From contig NZ_LT996886.1 of NCBI RefSeq assembly GCF_900343145.1, positions 992,001-1,056,000 on the forward strand: a stretch of DNA of 64,000 nt, in the 5' to 3' direction. The position numbers were made by a program, and so were the translations under genes. Position 1 is the first letter of the stretch. Each line of letters begins with the position of its first letter. The notes beneath the pieces were generated by a model, which saw nothing but the letters and a program-made list of their open reading frames with translations, did no database searches and had not been told where the DNA came from. The stretch comes from Tessaracoccus timonensis (GTDB lineage: Bacteria; Actinomycetota; Actinomycetes; Propionibacteriales; Propionibacteriaceae). Of the stretch, positions 1 to 8,042 are shown piece by piece.

Positions 1-615
1 CAGTCGGCCATGCTCGAAGCGATGCAGGAGAGGCAGACCTCCATCGGCGGTGTCACGCACGAGCTGCCGGACCCGTTCGTCGTGATGGCTACCCAAAACC
101 CCATCGAGGAAGAGGGCACCTACGTGCTGCCGCAGGCGCAGATGGACCGCTTCCTCGTCAAGGAAGTCGTCAACTACCCCGCCGCGGACGCCGAGGTGGA
201 GGTGCTCCGTCGCGTTCGCTCGGGCGTGTTCGAGCAGCCGGCTCCCGCCGTCGCATCGATCGACGACGTGCGTCGCCTGCGGGCGATCACGCGACAGGTG
301 CACGTCGACGAGGCCATCGAGCGCTACATCGTCGAGCTGGTGAACGTGACCAGGCGCCCGGCGGACTTCCTGCAGTCCGACACCGCAAGGTGGATCGAGT
401 ACGGCGCCAGCCCGCGCGCGTCGATCGCGTTCCTGCAGATCGCCCGCGCACACGCGCTGCTGCAGGGCAGGCCCCACGTCATCCCCGACGACATCACCGC
501 GATGCGGCACGCGATTCTGCGTCACCGCATCGTGCTGACCTTCGAAGCGATGGCGGAACAGGTGCCCGTCGACGAGATCGTCGACGCAGTGTTCAACGCG
601 GTGACGGCCCCGTAA
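1..615 (+). CDS. MoxR-family AAA+ ATPase, C-terminal part (cut by window start)
   Basis: The open frame runs in from base 1 with no start inside the window, so only the C-terminal 204 or so residues are present. The segment begins with QSAMLEAMQERQ and carries ATQNPIEEEGTY followed by LPQAQMDRF, the Walker B-to-sensor region and arginine-finger area typical of MoxR ATPases. Walker A lies upstream, outside the window. The rest is the helical lid domain. MoxR proteins act as chaperone-like ATPases that work with VWA-domain partners on metal-centre insertion or envelope maturation. The following genes (DUF58, small membrane protein, two VWA proteins, TPR protein) form the classical Bat-type operon and support the call. 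The stop is one base before the next start codon, so translation is probably coupled. Confidence 0.93.
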   Translation, partial: QSAMLEAMQERQTSIGGVTHELPDPFVVMATQNPIEEEGTYVLPQAQMDRFLVKEVVNYPAADAEVEVLRRVRSGVFEQPAPAVASIDDVRRLRAITRQVHVDEAIERYIVELVNVTRRPADFLQSDTARWIEYGASPRASIAFLQIARAHALLQGRPHVIPDDITAMRHAILRHRIVLTFEAMAEQVPVDEIVDAVFNAVTAP

Positions 616-616
616 C

Positions 617-1495
617 ATGGCCCGGCTCACTCGTGTGCGCACCGAGGTGATGCTCGCTACCCGAGGCAAGGTGAGCGGGTGGCTCGACGGTGCCCACCCG
701 TCGGTGAACGCGGGGCGTTCGCTGGAGTTTCACGACGTGCGGGAGTACGTGCGCGGCGACGACGTCGCCGACATCGACTGGAAGGCGTCTGCGCGTCGTG
801 GCGAGCTGCTGGTGCAACGGCACGTGGCCGAACGCCGCACGACGCTGCTCGTCGCGCTTGCCACGGGACAGTCGATGGCGGCGATGGCCGGCCCGTCGAC
901 GCTCAAACGTGAACTCATGCTCGATACCGCCGCAACACTCGCGAGCCTCGCGCTGGCCGGCGGCGACTACGTCGGCATGCTGCATTGGGGGGCCGCTGGC
1001 GCTCTCGCGGCGCGCCCAAGCACCAGAGCCGTGCGGGTGGAGCGCATGCTCACGCAGGCGGAGCGTGCCTGCGATCCCACTTCCCCCGACGGCGACCTCC
1101 CGGTGCTCTTGGAGCGCACCGGCACGTCCATTCGGCGCCGAGGGATCGTCGCGGTGGTCACGGGCGACATCGACGTCGACGCCAACCTCGAGCTGCATCT
1201 GCGCCGGCTCGCCGTGCAGCACACCGTGGTGCACGTGGTGGTGCCCGACGTCGACCCCACCGACGAGCGCATCTCGCGCCCGGTGCACGACCTCATCGCA
1301 GCGCGCGAACTCCCGCGCGCGCTGTTGCGTGATCCCGCGCTGGCCACCGCGTGGCGAGCCGACGTGGCAGACCGCGCGACGCGTCGGAGCGCAGCACTGT
1401 CGAGGCTTGCCATCCCGACGGTGACCCTCACCCCCGGCAGTCCTGTTGTGCCGCAGCTGCTTTCCTGGTTGAGGAGTGTGCGTCGTGCTGCTTGA
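617..1495 (+). CDS. DUF58 domain protein of the MoxR/Bat operon
   Basis: A 292-residue soluble protein. The N-terminal third carries the DUF58 signature, with SLEFHDVREYVRGDDVADIDWKASAR around residues 35-60 (arginine/aspartate/tryptophan-rich) and then a VWA-like alpha/beta domain that lacks an obvious complete MIDAS. DUF58 proteins are encoded next to MoxR and are thought to be scaffold or adaptor partners of the ATPase; the biochemical role is not established. The start ATG lies one base after the moxR stop. The gene end overlaps the next gene by about 11 bases, so the whole set looks like one transcript. Confidence 0.9.
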   Translation: MARLTRVRTEVMLATRGKVSGWLDGAHPSVNAGRSLEFHDVREYVRGDDVADIDWKASARRGELLVQRHVAERRTTLLVALATGQSMAAMAGPSTLKRELMLDTAATLASLALAGGDYVGMLHWGAAGALAARPSTRAVRVERMLTQAERACDPTSPDGDLPVLLERTGTSIRRRGIVAVVTGDIDVDANLELHLRRLAVQHTVVHVVVPDVDPTDERISRPVHDLIAARELPRALLRDPALATAWRADVADRATRRSAALSRLAIPTVTLTPGSPVVPQLLSWLRSVRRAA

Positions 1496-1952
1496 ACTGC
1501 CGCCCATCGAACCTGTCGTGGCTGCTTCCTGGTGGTGGTGGCTGGTTGCCGTCGGGGGGCTCGTCCTGGCGCTCGGGGTGCTCGCCGTCGGCGTGTGGCG
1601 CTGGCGCGCGCTGCGCCCGTCGCCGCCGGAGGCGGACACGTCGCTGGAGCGGCTGCGGGAATCCGCGCTGGAGCAGGTGGGTGCCGATGCGCGCCTAGCG
1701 CAGCCCAAGGACGCTGCCCAGGCGCTCAGCCGGACGGTGCGGCGCTTCGTCGGTGTGGCTTCCGGGGGGAGCGCCGACTACGAAACCGCAAGCCAGCTGG
1801 CTGCTGCCGCGGAGCGTGACCGGCGGCTGGCTCCCGTCGCGGCGTTGGTGAGCGACCTGCAAGAGGTGAGCTTCTCTGCATCCCCCGGCGACGACTTCGA
1901 CGTGGCCGCGCACGCGGAGCAGGCGCGGGAGGTGATTCGCGCATGGCGTTGA
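1485..1952 (+). CDS. Small single-pass membrane protein of the Bat operon (DUF4381-like)
   Basis: About 155 residues. A tryptophan-rich segment (ASWWWWLVAV) opens one transmembrane helix at roughly residues 15-40, followed by a charged, helical cytoplasmic domain. I chose GTG 1485 because GAGGAG (1470s) is properly spaced in front of it; GTG 1476 is possible. Size, topology and place between DUF58 and VWA genes match the small DUF4381-type membrane protein found in many MoxR/Bat operons, though sequence similarity alone is weak. It overlaps both neighbours (11 bases upstream, 10 bases downstream), as expected for a coupled operon. Confidence 0.7.
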   Translation: MLLELPPIEPVVAASWWWWLVAVGGLVLALGVLAVGVWRWRALRPSPPEADTSLERLRESALEQVGADARLAQPKDAAQALSRTVRRFVGVASGGSADYETASQLAAAAERDRRLAPVAALVSDLQEVSFSASPGDDFDVAAHAEQAREVIRAWR

Positions 1953-2905
1953 GTCAGCCGTGGTGGGGTGTGGCGGTGATCGTCGCCGCCACACTGGTGG
2001 CCCTGGTGGCCTGGTGGTGGCCGCGCCGTCGGACTCCGGCGGGAGAGGCGCTGCTGTTCAGCGCGGGCGCCAGACTGCGCGCGTTGCCGCAGTATCGCGA
2101 CGCGGCCCGGCGGCGAATGCGGTGGCTCACGGTGGAATTCCTCGCGGTGGCCGTCGCGGTGGGCGGGGCGGCGCTCACGGTGGCGCGCCCCGTCGACGAA
2201 CGCCAGCTGCCGTCAGCGCGCAGCAACCGCGACGTCGTGCTGTGCATGGACACGTCGGCGTCCATGTCGTCGGTGGTGCAGGACGTGCTGGGCGCCTACA
2301 AGCAGCTGGCGGAGCGCCTCGACGGAGAACGCATCGCGCTGGTGATGTTCGACGCCTCCGCGGTGACTTCCTTTCCCCTCACCGACGACGCCAACTACAT
2401 CGCAGAACAGCTCGACGCCGCGTCGCAGGAAGTGGGCGCGGGGCCGGTTCGCGGCACGCAGGTAGGTGACGTCGGAAGCTCGCTCATCGGCGACGGGCTC
2501 GCGAGCTGCCTACAGCGCTTCGACACCACCGATCCGGGCCGCTCGCGCACCGTCGTGCTCGCCACAGACAACCAGACCTCGGGTAAGAGCATCTTCACAT
2601 TGGATGAGGCGGCACAGCACGCAGTCAGCCAGCACACGCTCGTGTTCGGCATTGCCCCGAACGACAACCAGGTCGCCGCCACGCAGGCCATGACTGCCGC
2701 GCTGCAGCTGACCGGGGGCGACACGCTCGCCCTCGAACCCAACGCTCCGCTGGCGAGCATCGTCGACGCGGTCGAGCGCACCCAGGCCCGCGAGCTGGAA
2801 GATCCGCCCCGCACCGACGCCGAGCCCCTCCTGTGGCCGGGCATGGCCCTGCTGAGTCTCGGAGCTGCGGGGGCCGCCGTCGCACGAAGGAGGGTTGGGG
2901 CATGA
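1943..2905 (+). CDS. VWA-domain membrane protein (BatA-like)
   Basis: A 320-residue protein with transmembrane helices near residues 8-27 and 62-82, a VWA domain (about 95-290) and a C-terminal hydrophobic helix. The MIDAS motif is intact: DTSAS at residues 103-107, preceded by a hydrophobic beta strand (RDVVLCM). This is the layout of BatA-type proteins, which display a metal-dependent adhesion domain at the membrane and partner with MoxR ATPases. The start overlaps the preceding gene by 10 bases; the end overlaps the next VWA gene through an ATGA. Confidence 0.9.
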   Translation: MALSQPWWGVAVIVAATLVALVAWWWPRRRTPAGEALLFSAGARLRALPQYRDAARRRMRWLTVEFLAVAVAVGGAALTVARPVDERQLPSARSNRDVVLCMDTSASMSSVVQDVLGAYKQLAERLDGERIALVMFDASAVTSFPLTDDANYIAEQLDAASQEVGAGPVRGTQVGDVGSSLIGDGLASCLQRFDTTDPGRSRTVVLATDNQTSGKSIFTLDEAAQHAVSQHTLVFGIAPNDNQVAATQAMTAALQLTGGDTLALEPNAPLASIVDAVERTQARELEDPPRTDAEPLLWPGMALLSLGAAGAAVARRRVGA

Positions 2906-3837
2906 CCTTCGACGTGCAACCCGCCGCGCTGGCGCTCGTCACCGTCGCGCTCGTGGTGACGCTGTGGTGGCAACGCCGGATGTGGCGCGACATCCACACC
3001 TGGCTCCGCCTTGCGGCGCTGGTGTTGCTGGCTGGCGTGGCGCTCCAGCCGGGCTTCGAACACGCCTCCGCAGAGGAGGCCCCCACCGGCATGGACGTGG
3101 TGCTGCTCGTCGATCGCACCACGTCGATGGCCGCACAGGATTACGACGGCAACCGCCCCCGCATGGAGGGGGTGGCCGCCGACGTCGAGGCGCTCGTCGG
3201 CACCATGCCGGGCGCGAGGTACACCGTCGTGACTTCGGACAATGAGGCGCGCGTGGCCGCTCCCTGGACCACCGACGGCGCCGCCGTCATCACGCTCGCC
3301 CGCACGATGGGTTGGCGCGAGGAGGGCCTGGGCACCGGCTCCGACATCGCCGCCGGGCTACCGCTGGCCAAACAGCTCCTGCAGGATTCGGCGGCTGAGC
3401 GTCCGGGTGTGCGTCGATACTTCGTGTACTTGGGTGACGGCGAGCAGATCTCCAAGCACAGCCCGGCGTCGTTTGCACCGCTTCGGGAGCTCGTCGACGA
3501 CGCGCTCGTGCTGGGCTACGGCACTTCCGCTGGTGGCGTGATGGCGATGCATGTGGGCACCGACGAGCTCGTCACGCGCGACGGGAAACCGGCCAAGTCG
3601 AAGATTGACGAGGCGGCGCTGCGGACGATCGCGGAGCAGACGGGCGGCTCATACCAACACCGCACCGCCCCCGGAGCGTTGGAGGGTTGGACACCTGCGG
3701 CCGGCGCCAGCGTGTCGGAGGCTGCTCACCGTGACACCTCGCTGGCCTGGTGGCTCGCCGTCGGAGCTGCGACGATGTGGTGCGCAGACCTGGCCGTGGC
3801 CGCGCGTCGGATGCGGGGCGCGAAGGAGGAGCTGTGA
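2902..3837 (+). CDS. Second VWA-domain membrane protein (BatB-like)
   Basis: About 311 residues from ATG 2902, which overlaps the previous stop (ATGA) and has AAGGAGGG just upstream; a longer reading frame to 2833 exists but is unsupported. Two hydrophobic helices lie in the first 50 residues, a VWA domain follows from about residue 63, and a final helix sits near the C-terminus. The MIDAS is DRTTS (71-75) instead of the canonical DxSxS: the first serine is replaced by threonine, so metal coordination may still work but is atypical. Tandem VWA genes are usual in Bat operons. Confidence 0.88.
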   Translation: MTFDVQPAALALVTVALVVTLWWQRRMWRDIHTWLRLAALVLLAGVALQPGFEHASAEEAPTGMDVVLLVDRTTSMAAQDYDGNRPRMEGVAADVEALVGTMPGARYTVVTSDNEARVAAPWTTDGAAVITLARTMGWREEGLGTGSDIAAGLPLAKQLLQDSAAERPGVRRYFVYLGDGEQISKHSPASFAPLRELVDDALVLGYGTSAGGVMAMHVGTDELVTRDGKPAKSKIDEAALRTIAEQTGGSYQHRTAPGALEGWTPAAGASVSEAAHRDTSLAWWLAVGAATMWCADLAVAARRMRGAKEEL

Positions 3838-4496
3838 AGCGTTCACGTCTGGGTTGGCTGGTGTGGCCAGCGCTCGCCGCGGTGCTCGTCGGGGGTGCGG
3901 GTGTGGCACTGCTCACGTGGCAGGCGTCGATGTGGCTGGGCGACGAGGCGATACGCGAGGGGCGGCCCCTGGATGCCGAGCGCCACTACTCGCGGGCGGT
4001 GCGGTTGCCCGTCGAGGGTTGGAAGGCGCCGTTCAACCGCGGGGTCGCGCGGTACGAGCAGGAGAAGTGGGACGCGGCCGCGAGCGACTTCGAACTCGCG
4101 GCGCTGCGGGCTCCCGTCGAGCACGATTGCATGATTCGGCTCAACTGGTCGACGGCGTTGGAGCGCTCTGCCGACGCGCTCCGCCAGCACGACGACCTCG
4201 ACAGCGCCACCGCTCGTTACCGAAGCGCGCTGTTGGTACTGGCCAGCGCGGCGTGCGACGACCAGCAGCGCACGGCAAGCGGGCAGTCGGCGCAGTCGCA
4301 GAAATCGCAAACCCAGCAGCGGTTGGCGGGGAAGGCTGGGCAGAGCAAGGAGGAGCCGACGGGTGAGCCTCCCGCAGACGACGTCGACCGCGAGCAGGAG
4401 ATCGACGAGCGCGCCGAGCAAGCGCAACAAGAGCGGCAACGGGCTGAGCAGAAGCCAGATCCTCGCACAGGCGGCGAGGGAGAACGCACCTGGTAG
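3834..4496 (+). CDS. TPR-repeat membrane protein (BatC-like), last gene of the Bat operon
   Basis: About 220 residues from GTG 3834, overlapping the previous stop through GTGA with GAAGGAGGAG upstream. One N-terminal transmembrane helix (about residues 8-32) is followed by helical repeats at about 40-150 that resemble tetratricopeptide repeats (WLGDEAIREGRPLDAERHYSRA and the next units), then a low-complexity tail very rich in Gln, Glu, Arg and Lys. TPR proteins close many Bat operons and probably act as extracytoplasmic scaffolds for the VWA proteins. A cobalamin riboswitch begins within about 50 bases of the stop, so the operon ends here. Confidence 0.85.
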   Translation: MKRSRLGWLVWPALAAVLVGGAGVALLTWQASMWLGDEAIREGRPLDAERHYSRAVRLPVEGWKAPFNRGVARYEQEKWDAAASDFELAALRAPVEHDCMIRLNWSTALERSADALRQHDDLDSATARYRSALLVLASAACDDQQRTASGQSAQSQKSQTQQRLAGKAGQSKEEPTGEPPADDVDREQEIDERAEQAQQERQRAEQKPDPRTGGEGERTW

Positions 4497-4539
4497 CCCG
4501 GATGATTGGGCGAGCCCTGCCTGCCACCGCTGGTGTAAA

Positions 4540-4640
4540 ATTCGGCACGACCGTGCGTCGGGGGAATGTGGTGCAAATCCACAGCTGACCCGCAACCGTA
4601 ACGAGCAACGCTCGAAGCCGGAATGCCCGCCCGTGGTCAT
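4540..4640 (+). promoter_or_regulatory. Cobalamin riboswitch (B12 element)
   Basis: The core reads GGTGCAAATCCACAGCTGAC followed directly by CCGCAACCGTA (4570-4600), which matches the conserved B12 box; the 3' part (GAAGCCGGAATGCCCGCC, 4613-4630) matches the terminal conserved block. A TAAAAT hexamer at 4536-4541 is a plausible -10, which would place the transcript start near the 5' edge of the element. Downstream, TGAAAC (4682-4687) can pair with GTTTCA (4708-4713) immediately before the AAGGAG of the next gene, a possible expression platform acting on translation. Such elements repress uptake or synthesis genes when cobalamin is plentiful. The exact 5' boundary is uncertain. Confidence 0.93.
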
Positions 4641-4728
4641 GTTGTAACACCGTCGAGGTCTGCGGTGGAGCGATTTCTTGGTGAAACAGCTCCCAACCGT
4701 GAGGACCGTTTCAGCCAAGGAGTCGTAT

Positions 4729-6573
4729 ATGACCTTGCAGCGAAATCGCGTCCTGGCGTTGCTGATGGCACTCATGCTCGCCATTGGCACACTAGGCACC
4801 GCCCCCGCTCATGCAGACGCGAAACAAGATTCCGTCTCGCAGGCAGCCGATTGGCTCGCCACCACCTGGAAGGAAAAGCCAGGCCAGTACTTTGCCGCCG
4901 GCACCATCGCCGACGGCATCCTCGCCCTGAGCGCTGCGGAAGCGCATCCCGACGTCGTCGAGTCGATGCTCCGAGCGCTGCATGAGAAGACGCCGAGCTA
5001 CGTCGGTACCCCGGACGCAAAGCCCAACCCGGCTGGGCAGGCAAAGATCATCATCACGCTGCTCGCGTCCAACCAGGACCCCCGCACGTTCCTGCCTGGG
5101 CGCGACCTCGTCGCTGAGCTGGTGGACTACGCCAAGGCGAATTCGCAGGACACCAAGGATTTCTGGGCCCCCTACCTGATCGCCATTGCGCTCTCGCGGG
5201 CGGGCGAGCAGGTGCCGCAGTCCGTCATCGACAACATGCTCGCCAACCAGCAGGACGGCGCCTTCGGGTACACCTACAACGGCAAGTTCAACGCCGACCC
5301 CGACTACACCGGCATCGGCATCATGGCCATGAATCTGTTGTCGACGGAAGCCCCCGACCGAGCCACGAGAAACATAGCACTCGACAGCGCGCTGGATGCC
5401 ATCGATTGGGCACAGAACCCGGCCAACCAGAAAACCGACGCCAACGGCAACACGTACTGGGCGACGTACTCGTCGGCAAACAGCACGGGCATGGTCGCCG
5501 GGGGCCTCGCCGAGGCCGGCGAAAACATTGAGTCGCCGGTCGCGTACCTCGTCGACCAGCAGAAGAAGACCGGCACCGGGGCGTGGTCGAACGTGCACGA
5601 TGGCACCAGGAGCGACGTCATGGCCACTACCCAGGCCATCTTTGCTCCCGCGGGTAAGGGCTACGCCACCATCAAGAGCACGCAGGTGAAGCCCATCAAC
5701 TTCAACCCCGCGCCTGATCCGGAGCCGCGGAAACCCGCTACCGCTGACGTTGCGAAAGTAAAGCCTGTCGGCGTACCCGCAAACATCTGGGGCACCGTCG
5801 ACACCGACAAGCCCGTGAAGGTGTGGACGGAGGTGAAGCTGCCCAACGGCACGTGGTCCAAGTCACAAGAACGCACCACCAACGCCAACGGCTACTACGT
5901 CATCCCCCTCACCTACGGCCTGCACACCGCCGGCACCTTGAGCTGGCGCGTCGCAGTCCAGCATGCTGTTGGTGACATCGAGTACACGCCGACGGTTGAA
6001 CAGCGCCGCGTCGTTTCCGTCACCGCGTCTACCGCTGGGCGCGCTGCCGTCGGTACTACCCCGAACGTGTGGGGCACCGCCCGCGGCGCAAGCAACGCGC
6101 GCGTGTGGACAGAGGTGAAGCTGCCCAACGGCACGTGGTCCAAGTCACAAGAACGCACCACCAACGCCAACGGCTACTACGTCATCCCCCTCACCTACGG
6201 CCTGCACACCGCCGGCACCTTGAGCTGGCGCGTCGCAGTCCAGTCCGGCTCCTCTGTGGTACGCAGCGCACCGTTCAACTTCCAGCGCGTAGCTACGGTG
6301 ACCAGCGCATCGGCGGGTACCGCTGCCGTCGGTACTACCCCGAACGTGTGGGGCACCGCCCGCGGCGCAAGCAACGCGCGCGTGTGGACAGAGGTGAAAC
6401 TGCCTAACGGCACGTGGTCGAGATCACAAGAACGCACCACCAACGCCAACGGCTACTACGTCATCCCCCTCACCTACGGCAAGTACACCGCCGGCACCAC
6501 CACCTGGCGCGTCGGTGTGCAAGTAGGAAACACCATCACCTACGGCGCAGCGTTCAACTTCGTGCGCCGCTGA
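4729..6573 (+). CDS. Secreted transcobalamin-like alpha-barrel protein with three C-terminal repeats
   Basis: 614 residues from ATG 4729, chosen over an upstream GTG (4681) because AAGGAG at 4717-4722 precedes it and it gives a clean signal peptide ending in AHA at about residue 30. Residues 35-325 form helical repeats of the prenyltransferase/squalene-cyclase-like alpha6/alpha6 type seen in the alpha domain of intrinsic factor and transcobalamin (ADGILALSAAEAHPDVVESM, AGQAKIIITLLASNQDPRTF, YTGIGIMAMNLLS). The C-terminus has three near-identical units of 93-94 residues, each with ARVWTEVKLPNGTWS and NANGYYVIPLTYG, probably Ig-like and possibly for cell-wall attachment. There is no anchor, so the protein should be exported. 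Being under a cobalamin riboswitch suggests extracellular B12 capture. Cobalamin binding itself is inferred. Confidence 0.82.
   Translation: MTLQRNRVLALLMALMLAIGTLGTAPAHADAKQDSVSQAADWLATTWKEKPGQYFAAGTIADGILALSAAEAHPDVVESMLRALHEKTPSYVGTPDAKPNPAGQAKIIITLLASNQDPRTFLPGRDLVAELVDYAKANSQDTKDFWAPYLIAIALSRAGEQVPQSVIDNMLANQQDGAFGYTYNGKFNADPDYTGIGIMAMNLLSTEAPDRATRNIALDSALDAIDWAQNPANQKTDANGNTYWATYSSANSTGMVAGGLAEAGENIESPVAYLVDQQKKTGTGAWSNVHDGTRSDVMATTQAIFAPAGKGYATIKSTQVKPINFNPAPDPEPRKPATADVAKVKPVGVPANIWGTVDTDKPVKVWTEVKLPNGTWSKSQERTTNANGYYVIPLTYGLHTAGTLSWRVAVQHAVGDIEYTPTVEQRRVVSVTASTAGRAAVGTTPNVWGTARGASNARVWTEVKLPNGTWSKSQERTTNANGYYVIPLTYGLHTAGTLSWRVAVQSGSSVVRSAPFNFQRVATVTSASAGTAAVGTTPNVWGTARGASNARVWTEVKLPNGTWSRSQERTTNANGYYVIPLTYGKYTAGTTTWRVGVQVGNTITYGAAFNFVRR
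5761..6570 (+). repeat. Three in-frame tandem repeats of about 280 bp
   Basis: Units start near 5761, 6043 and 6322. Corresponding positions are 282 and then 279 bases apart (94 and 93 codons). The stretch beginning AGGTGAAGCTGCCCAACGGC is almost identical in all three, with long runs of perfect identity including synonymous positions, so the units were duplicated or homogenised recently. The units differ mainly in the linker between the conserved blocks (for example HAVGDIEYTP versus SGSSVVRSAP). Confidence 0.92.
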
Positions 6574-6590
6574 TTACGGCAAGCGAACCT

Positions 6591-6619
6591 GGGGCCGGTA
6601 CTGTCAAGGTACCGGCCCC
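6591..6619 (+). terminator. Perfect intercistronic hairpin, possible attenuating terminator
   Basis: GGGGCCGGTAC (6591-6601) pairs perfectly with GTACCGGCCCC (6609-6619), an 11-bp stem with a 7-nt loop, in the 70-base gap between the two riboswitch-controlled genes. No T-tract follows. It could be a partial terminator, a processing site, or a 3'-end stabiliser that sets the ratio of the two products. Confidence 0.6.
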
Positions 6620-6643
6620 AGTGCCGTATCGGAAGGATCTTCT

Positions 6644-7306
6644 ATGCGCCGTGTGCTCTGTCTCCTCGCCGCACTGCTGTTCTGCGCAGCACCGCTGGCC
6701 GTCGCCGACGACGCGCCGCCCGTCGAGCAACCGTCGAAGGAGGGCAGCAACGCCGTCGGCGCTTGTCTGGGTGCGGGACAGGTGTGGCTGTACGTCACCG
6801 ACGTAGACGGCACCGTCGTCGCGAACCAGTGCGTGGGCACGCCCGACAACGGTGAGGCTGCGCTGCGGGCAGCCAATGTGACGGTTGAGCATGACAAGGG
6901 CGGCATGATCTGTGCGCTCGGCGGGCGCCCCAACCCGTGCCCTAAGACGTTCGACGGCTCGTTCTGGAATTACTGGCACGCGTCGGCCGACAAGGATTGG
7001 GAGTTCTCGTCCAAGGGCGCGAAGGAGTGGAAGCCCAAGCCAGGCACCATCGAAGGCTGGTGCCGCAACAGCAAAGACACGGAGGGGTGCACACCGAAAC
7101 CGCTGCGTGTCGAGATCGACGGGGAACTGCGGCTCCCGTCGGGTGTGTCCGAAGCTGATCTCGCCGACCCGGAGGTGGTCATGCCGGAGCCGGTGCCGGA
7201 GTCTGGTTTCCCCACCGGCACCGTCGTGGCGGTGGGGTTGATCGTCGTGCTTGGCGCGGCTGCCGTGGTGATCGTCAGGCAGCGGCGCCAATCGAGCCAG
7301 GCGTAG
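6644..7306 (+). CDS. Membrane-anchored transcobalamin beta-domain-like (DUF4430-like) protein
   Basis: 220 residues, with GGAAGGA seven bases before the ATG. There is a signal peptide (about 1-21, ending in AVA), an extracellular domain (about 30-150) and a C-terminal helix (about 190-212) followed by RQRRQSSQA, so the protein is type I anchored. The extracellular part follows the DUF4430/transcobalamin beta-domain pattern: GEAALRAANVTVE, GGMICALGG, FDGSFWNYWHAS, DWEFSSKGA and PGTIEGW. Six cysteines suggest disulfides. It follows the alpha-barrel gene in the same riboswitch-controlled unit; together they resemble the two halves of intrinsic factor or transcobalamin. No transporter gene follows, so ligand transfer must involve genes elsewhere. 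The family assignment rests on pattern, not a search. Confidence 0.68.
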   Translation: MRRVLCLLAALLFCAAPLAVADDAPPVEQPSKEGSNAVGACLGAGQVWLYVTDVDGTVVANQCVGTPDNGEAALRAANVTVEHDKGGMICALGGRPNPCPKTFDGSFWNYWHASADKDWEFSSKGAKEWKPKPGTIEGWCRNSKDTEGCTPKPLRVEIDGELRLPSGVSEADLADPEVVMPEPVPESGFPTGTVVAVGLIVVLGAAAVVIVRQRRQSSQA

Positions 7307-7316
7307 GCGAGCCGCC

Positions 7317-7931
7317 TCAGCCTGCCGGGGGCTGCTCGCGCGGCAGCCACATGGCGTAGGTGGGCGACGTGCCTGGAGCAGGGACCTCGCCCATCTCCAC
7401 GAACCCGAACTTCTTGTAGTACTCGACGTTCGCGCGGCTGGATGCTTCCAGGTAGGCGCCCACGCCGTCGCGTCGGGCCTGGTCGACGCCGTATTGCACC
7501 AACGCGGTGCCCACTCCACGGCCGCGCGCTGCGGGCGGCGTGCCCAGGTAGGCCAGGTACCAGTGCGGCACGCGCGGCTGGTGACGGCGCTCCGAGAGCG
7601 TGATGCGCAGGGCGTCGGGGAAGCGGCGGTGCAGCCGCCGCACGTAGAGCGGGAGGTTACGCAGCACGGCGGCCCACGGCGTCGATGCGCCCGGCGACTG
7701 CCACAGCGCCGCGCCGAGCGTCGTCTCCCCATCGACGGCGACCACCGCGCCCGGTCCGGCCGCCAGCATTTCGCTCACCTGCGCCAGCATGAGCGAACGC
7801 AGGCGCTCACGCGTGGAGCCCGCGGGCAGCATGGCGACGATGTGGTCGTCGGTCATGAACGCGTCCGCGAGTGCGCGTGCGGCGTCGCCGCGATTCTCTC
7901 TCGTCACCGGAACGACGGAAAACTCAGCCAT
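7317..7931 (-). CDS. GNAT-family N-acetyltransferase
   Basis: 204 residues. The acetyl-CoA-binding motif A is clear near residues 140-155: HWYLAYLGTPPAARGRGVGT, containing the R/QxxGxG/A signature (ARGRGVG). The C-terminal strand-helix part (YYKKFGFVEMGEV) is also typical, and the proline-rich approach PRVPHWYL is common in small-molecule acetyltransferases of actinobacteria. The substrate cannot be told. The gene converges on the B12-related operon, with only 10 bases between stops. GAGGTGAT upstream of the ATG serves as ribosome binding site. Confidence 0.88.
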   Translation of the reverse strand: MAEFSVVPVTRENRGDAARALADAFMTDDHIVAMLPAGSTRERLRSLMLAQVSEMLAAGPGAVVAVDGETTLGAALWQSPGASTPWAAVLRNLPLYVRRLHRRFPDALRITLSERRHQPRVPHWYLAYLGTPPAARGRGVGTALVQYGVDQARRDGVGAYLEASSRANVEYYKKFGFVEMGEVPAPGTSPTYAMWLPREQPPAG

Positions 7932-7959
7932 GTGAGATCACCTCTACTTCGCACAACGC

Positions 7960-8030
7960 GACTGAGCGCACTCCAGATCATGATTTTGGCCTCCCATGGG
8001 CCATGTTCGCCATCTGGCGTGCGCTCAGTC
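7960..8030. repeat. Palindromic repeat, family A copy 1
   Basis: GACTGAGCGCACTCCAGAT (7960-7978) pairs with ATCTGGCGTGCGCTCAGTC (8012-8030) with one mismatch in 19. A second, perfect copy of the same arms lies at 38274-38350. It sits between the GNAT start and the putP stop, so it could also terminate putP. Confidence 0.85.
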
Positions 8031-8042
8031 GACTTCTCGACG

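Noticed and set aside
593-1708. 371-aa open frame on - opposite the Bat operon
   Set aside because: Shadow frame spanning two real genes.
7196-7240. LPXTG-like sorting signal at the end of the 6644-7306 protein
   Set aside because: ESGFPTGT lacks one residue of LPXTG and the leucine; treated as an ordinary membrane anchor.
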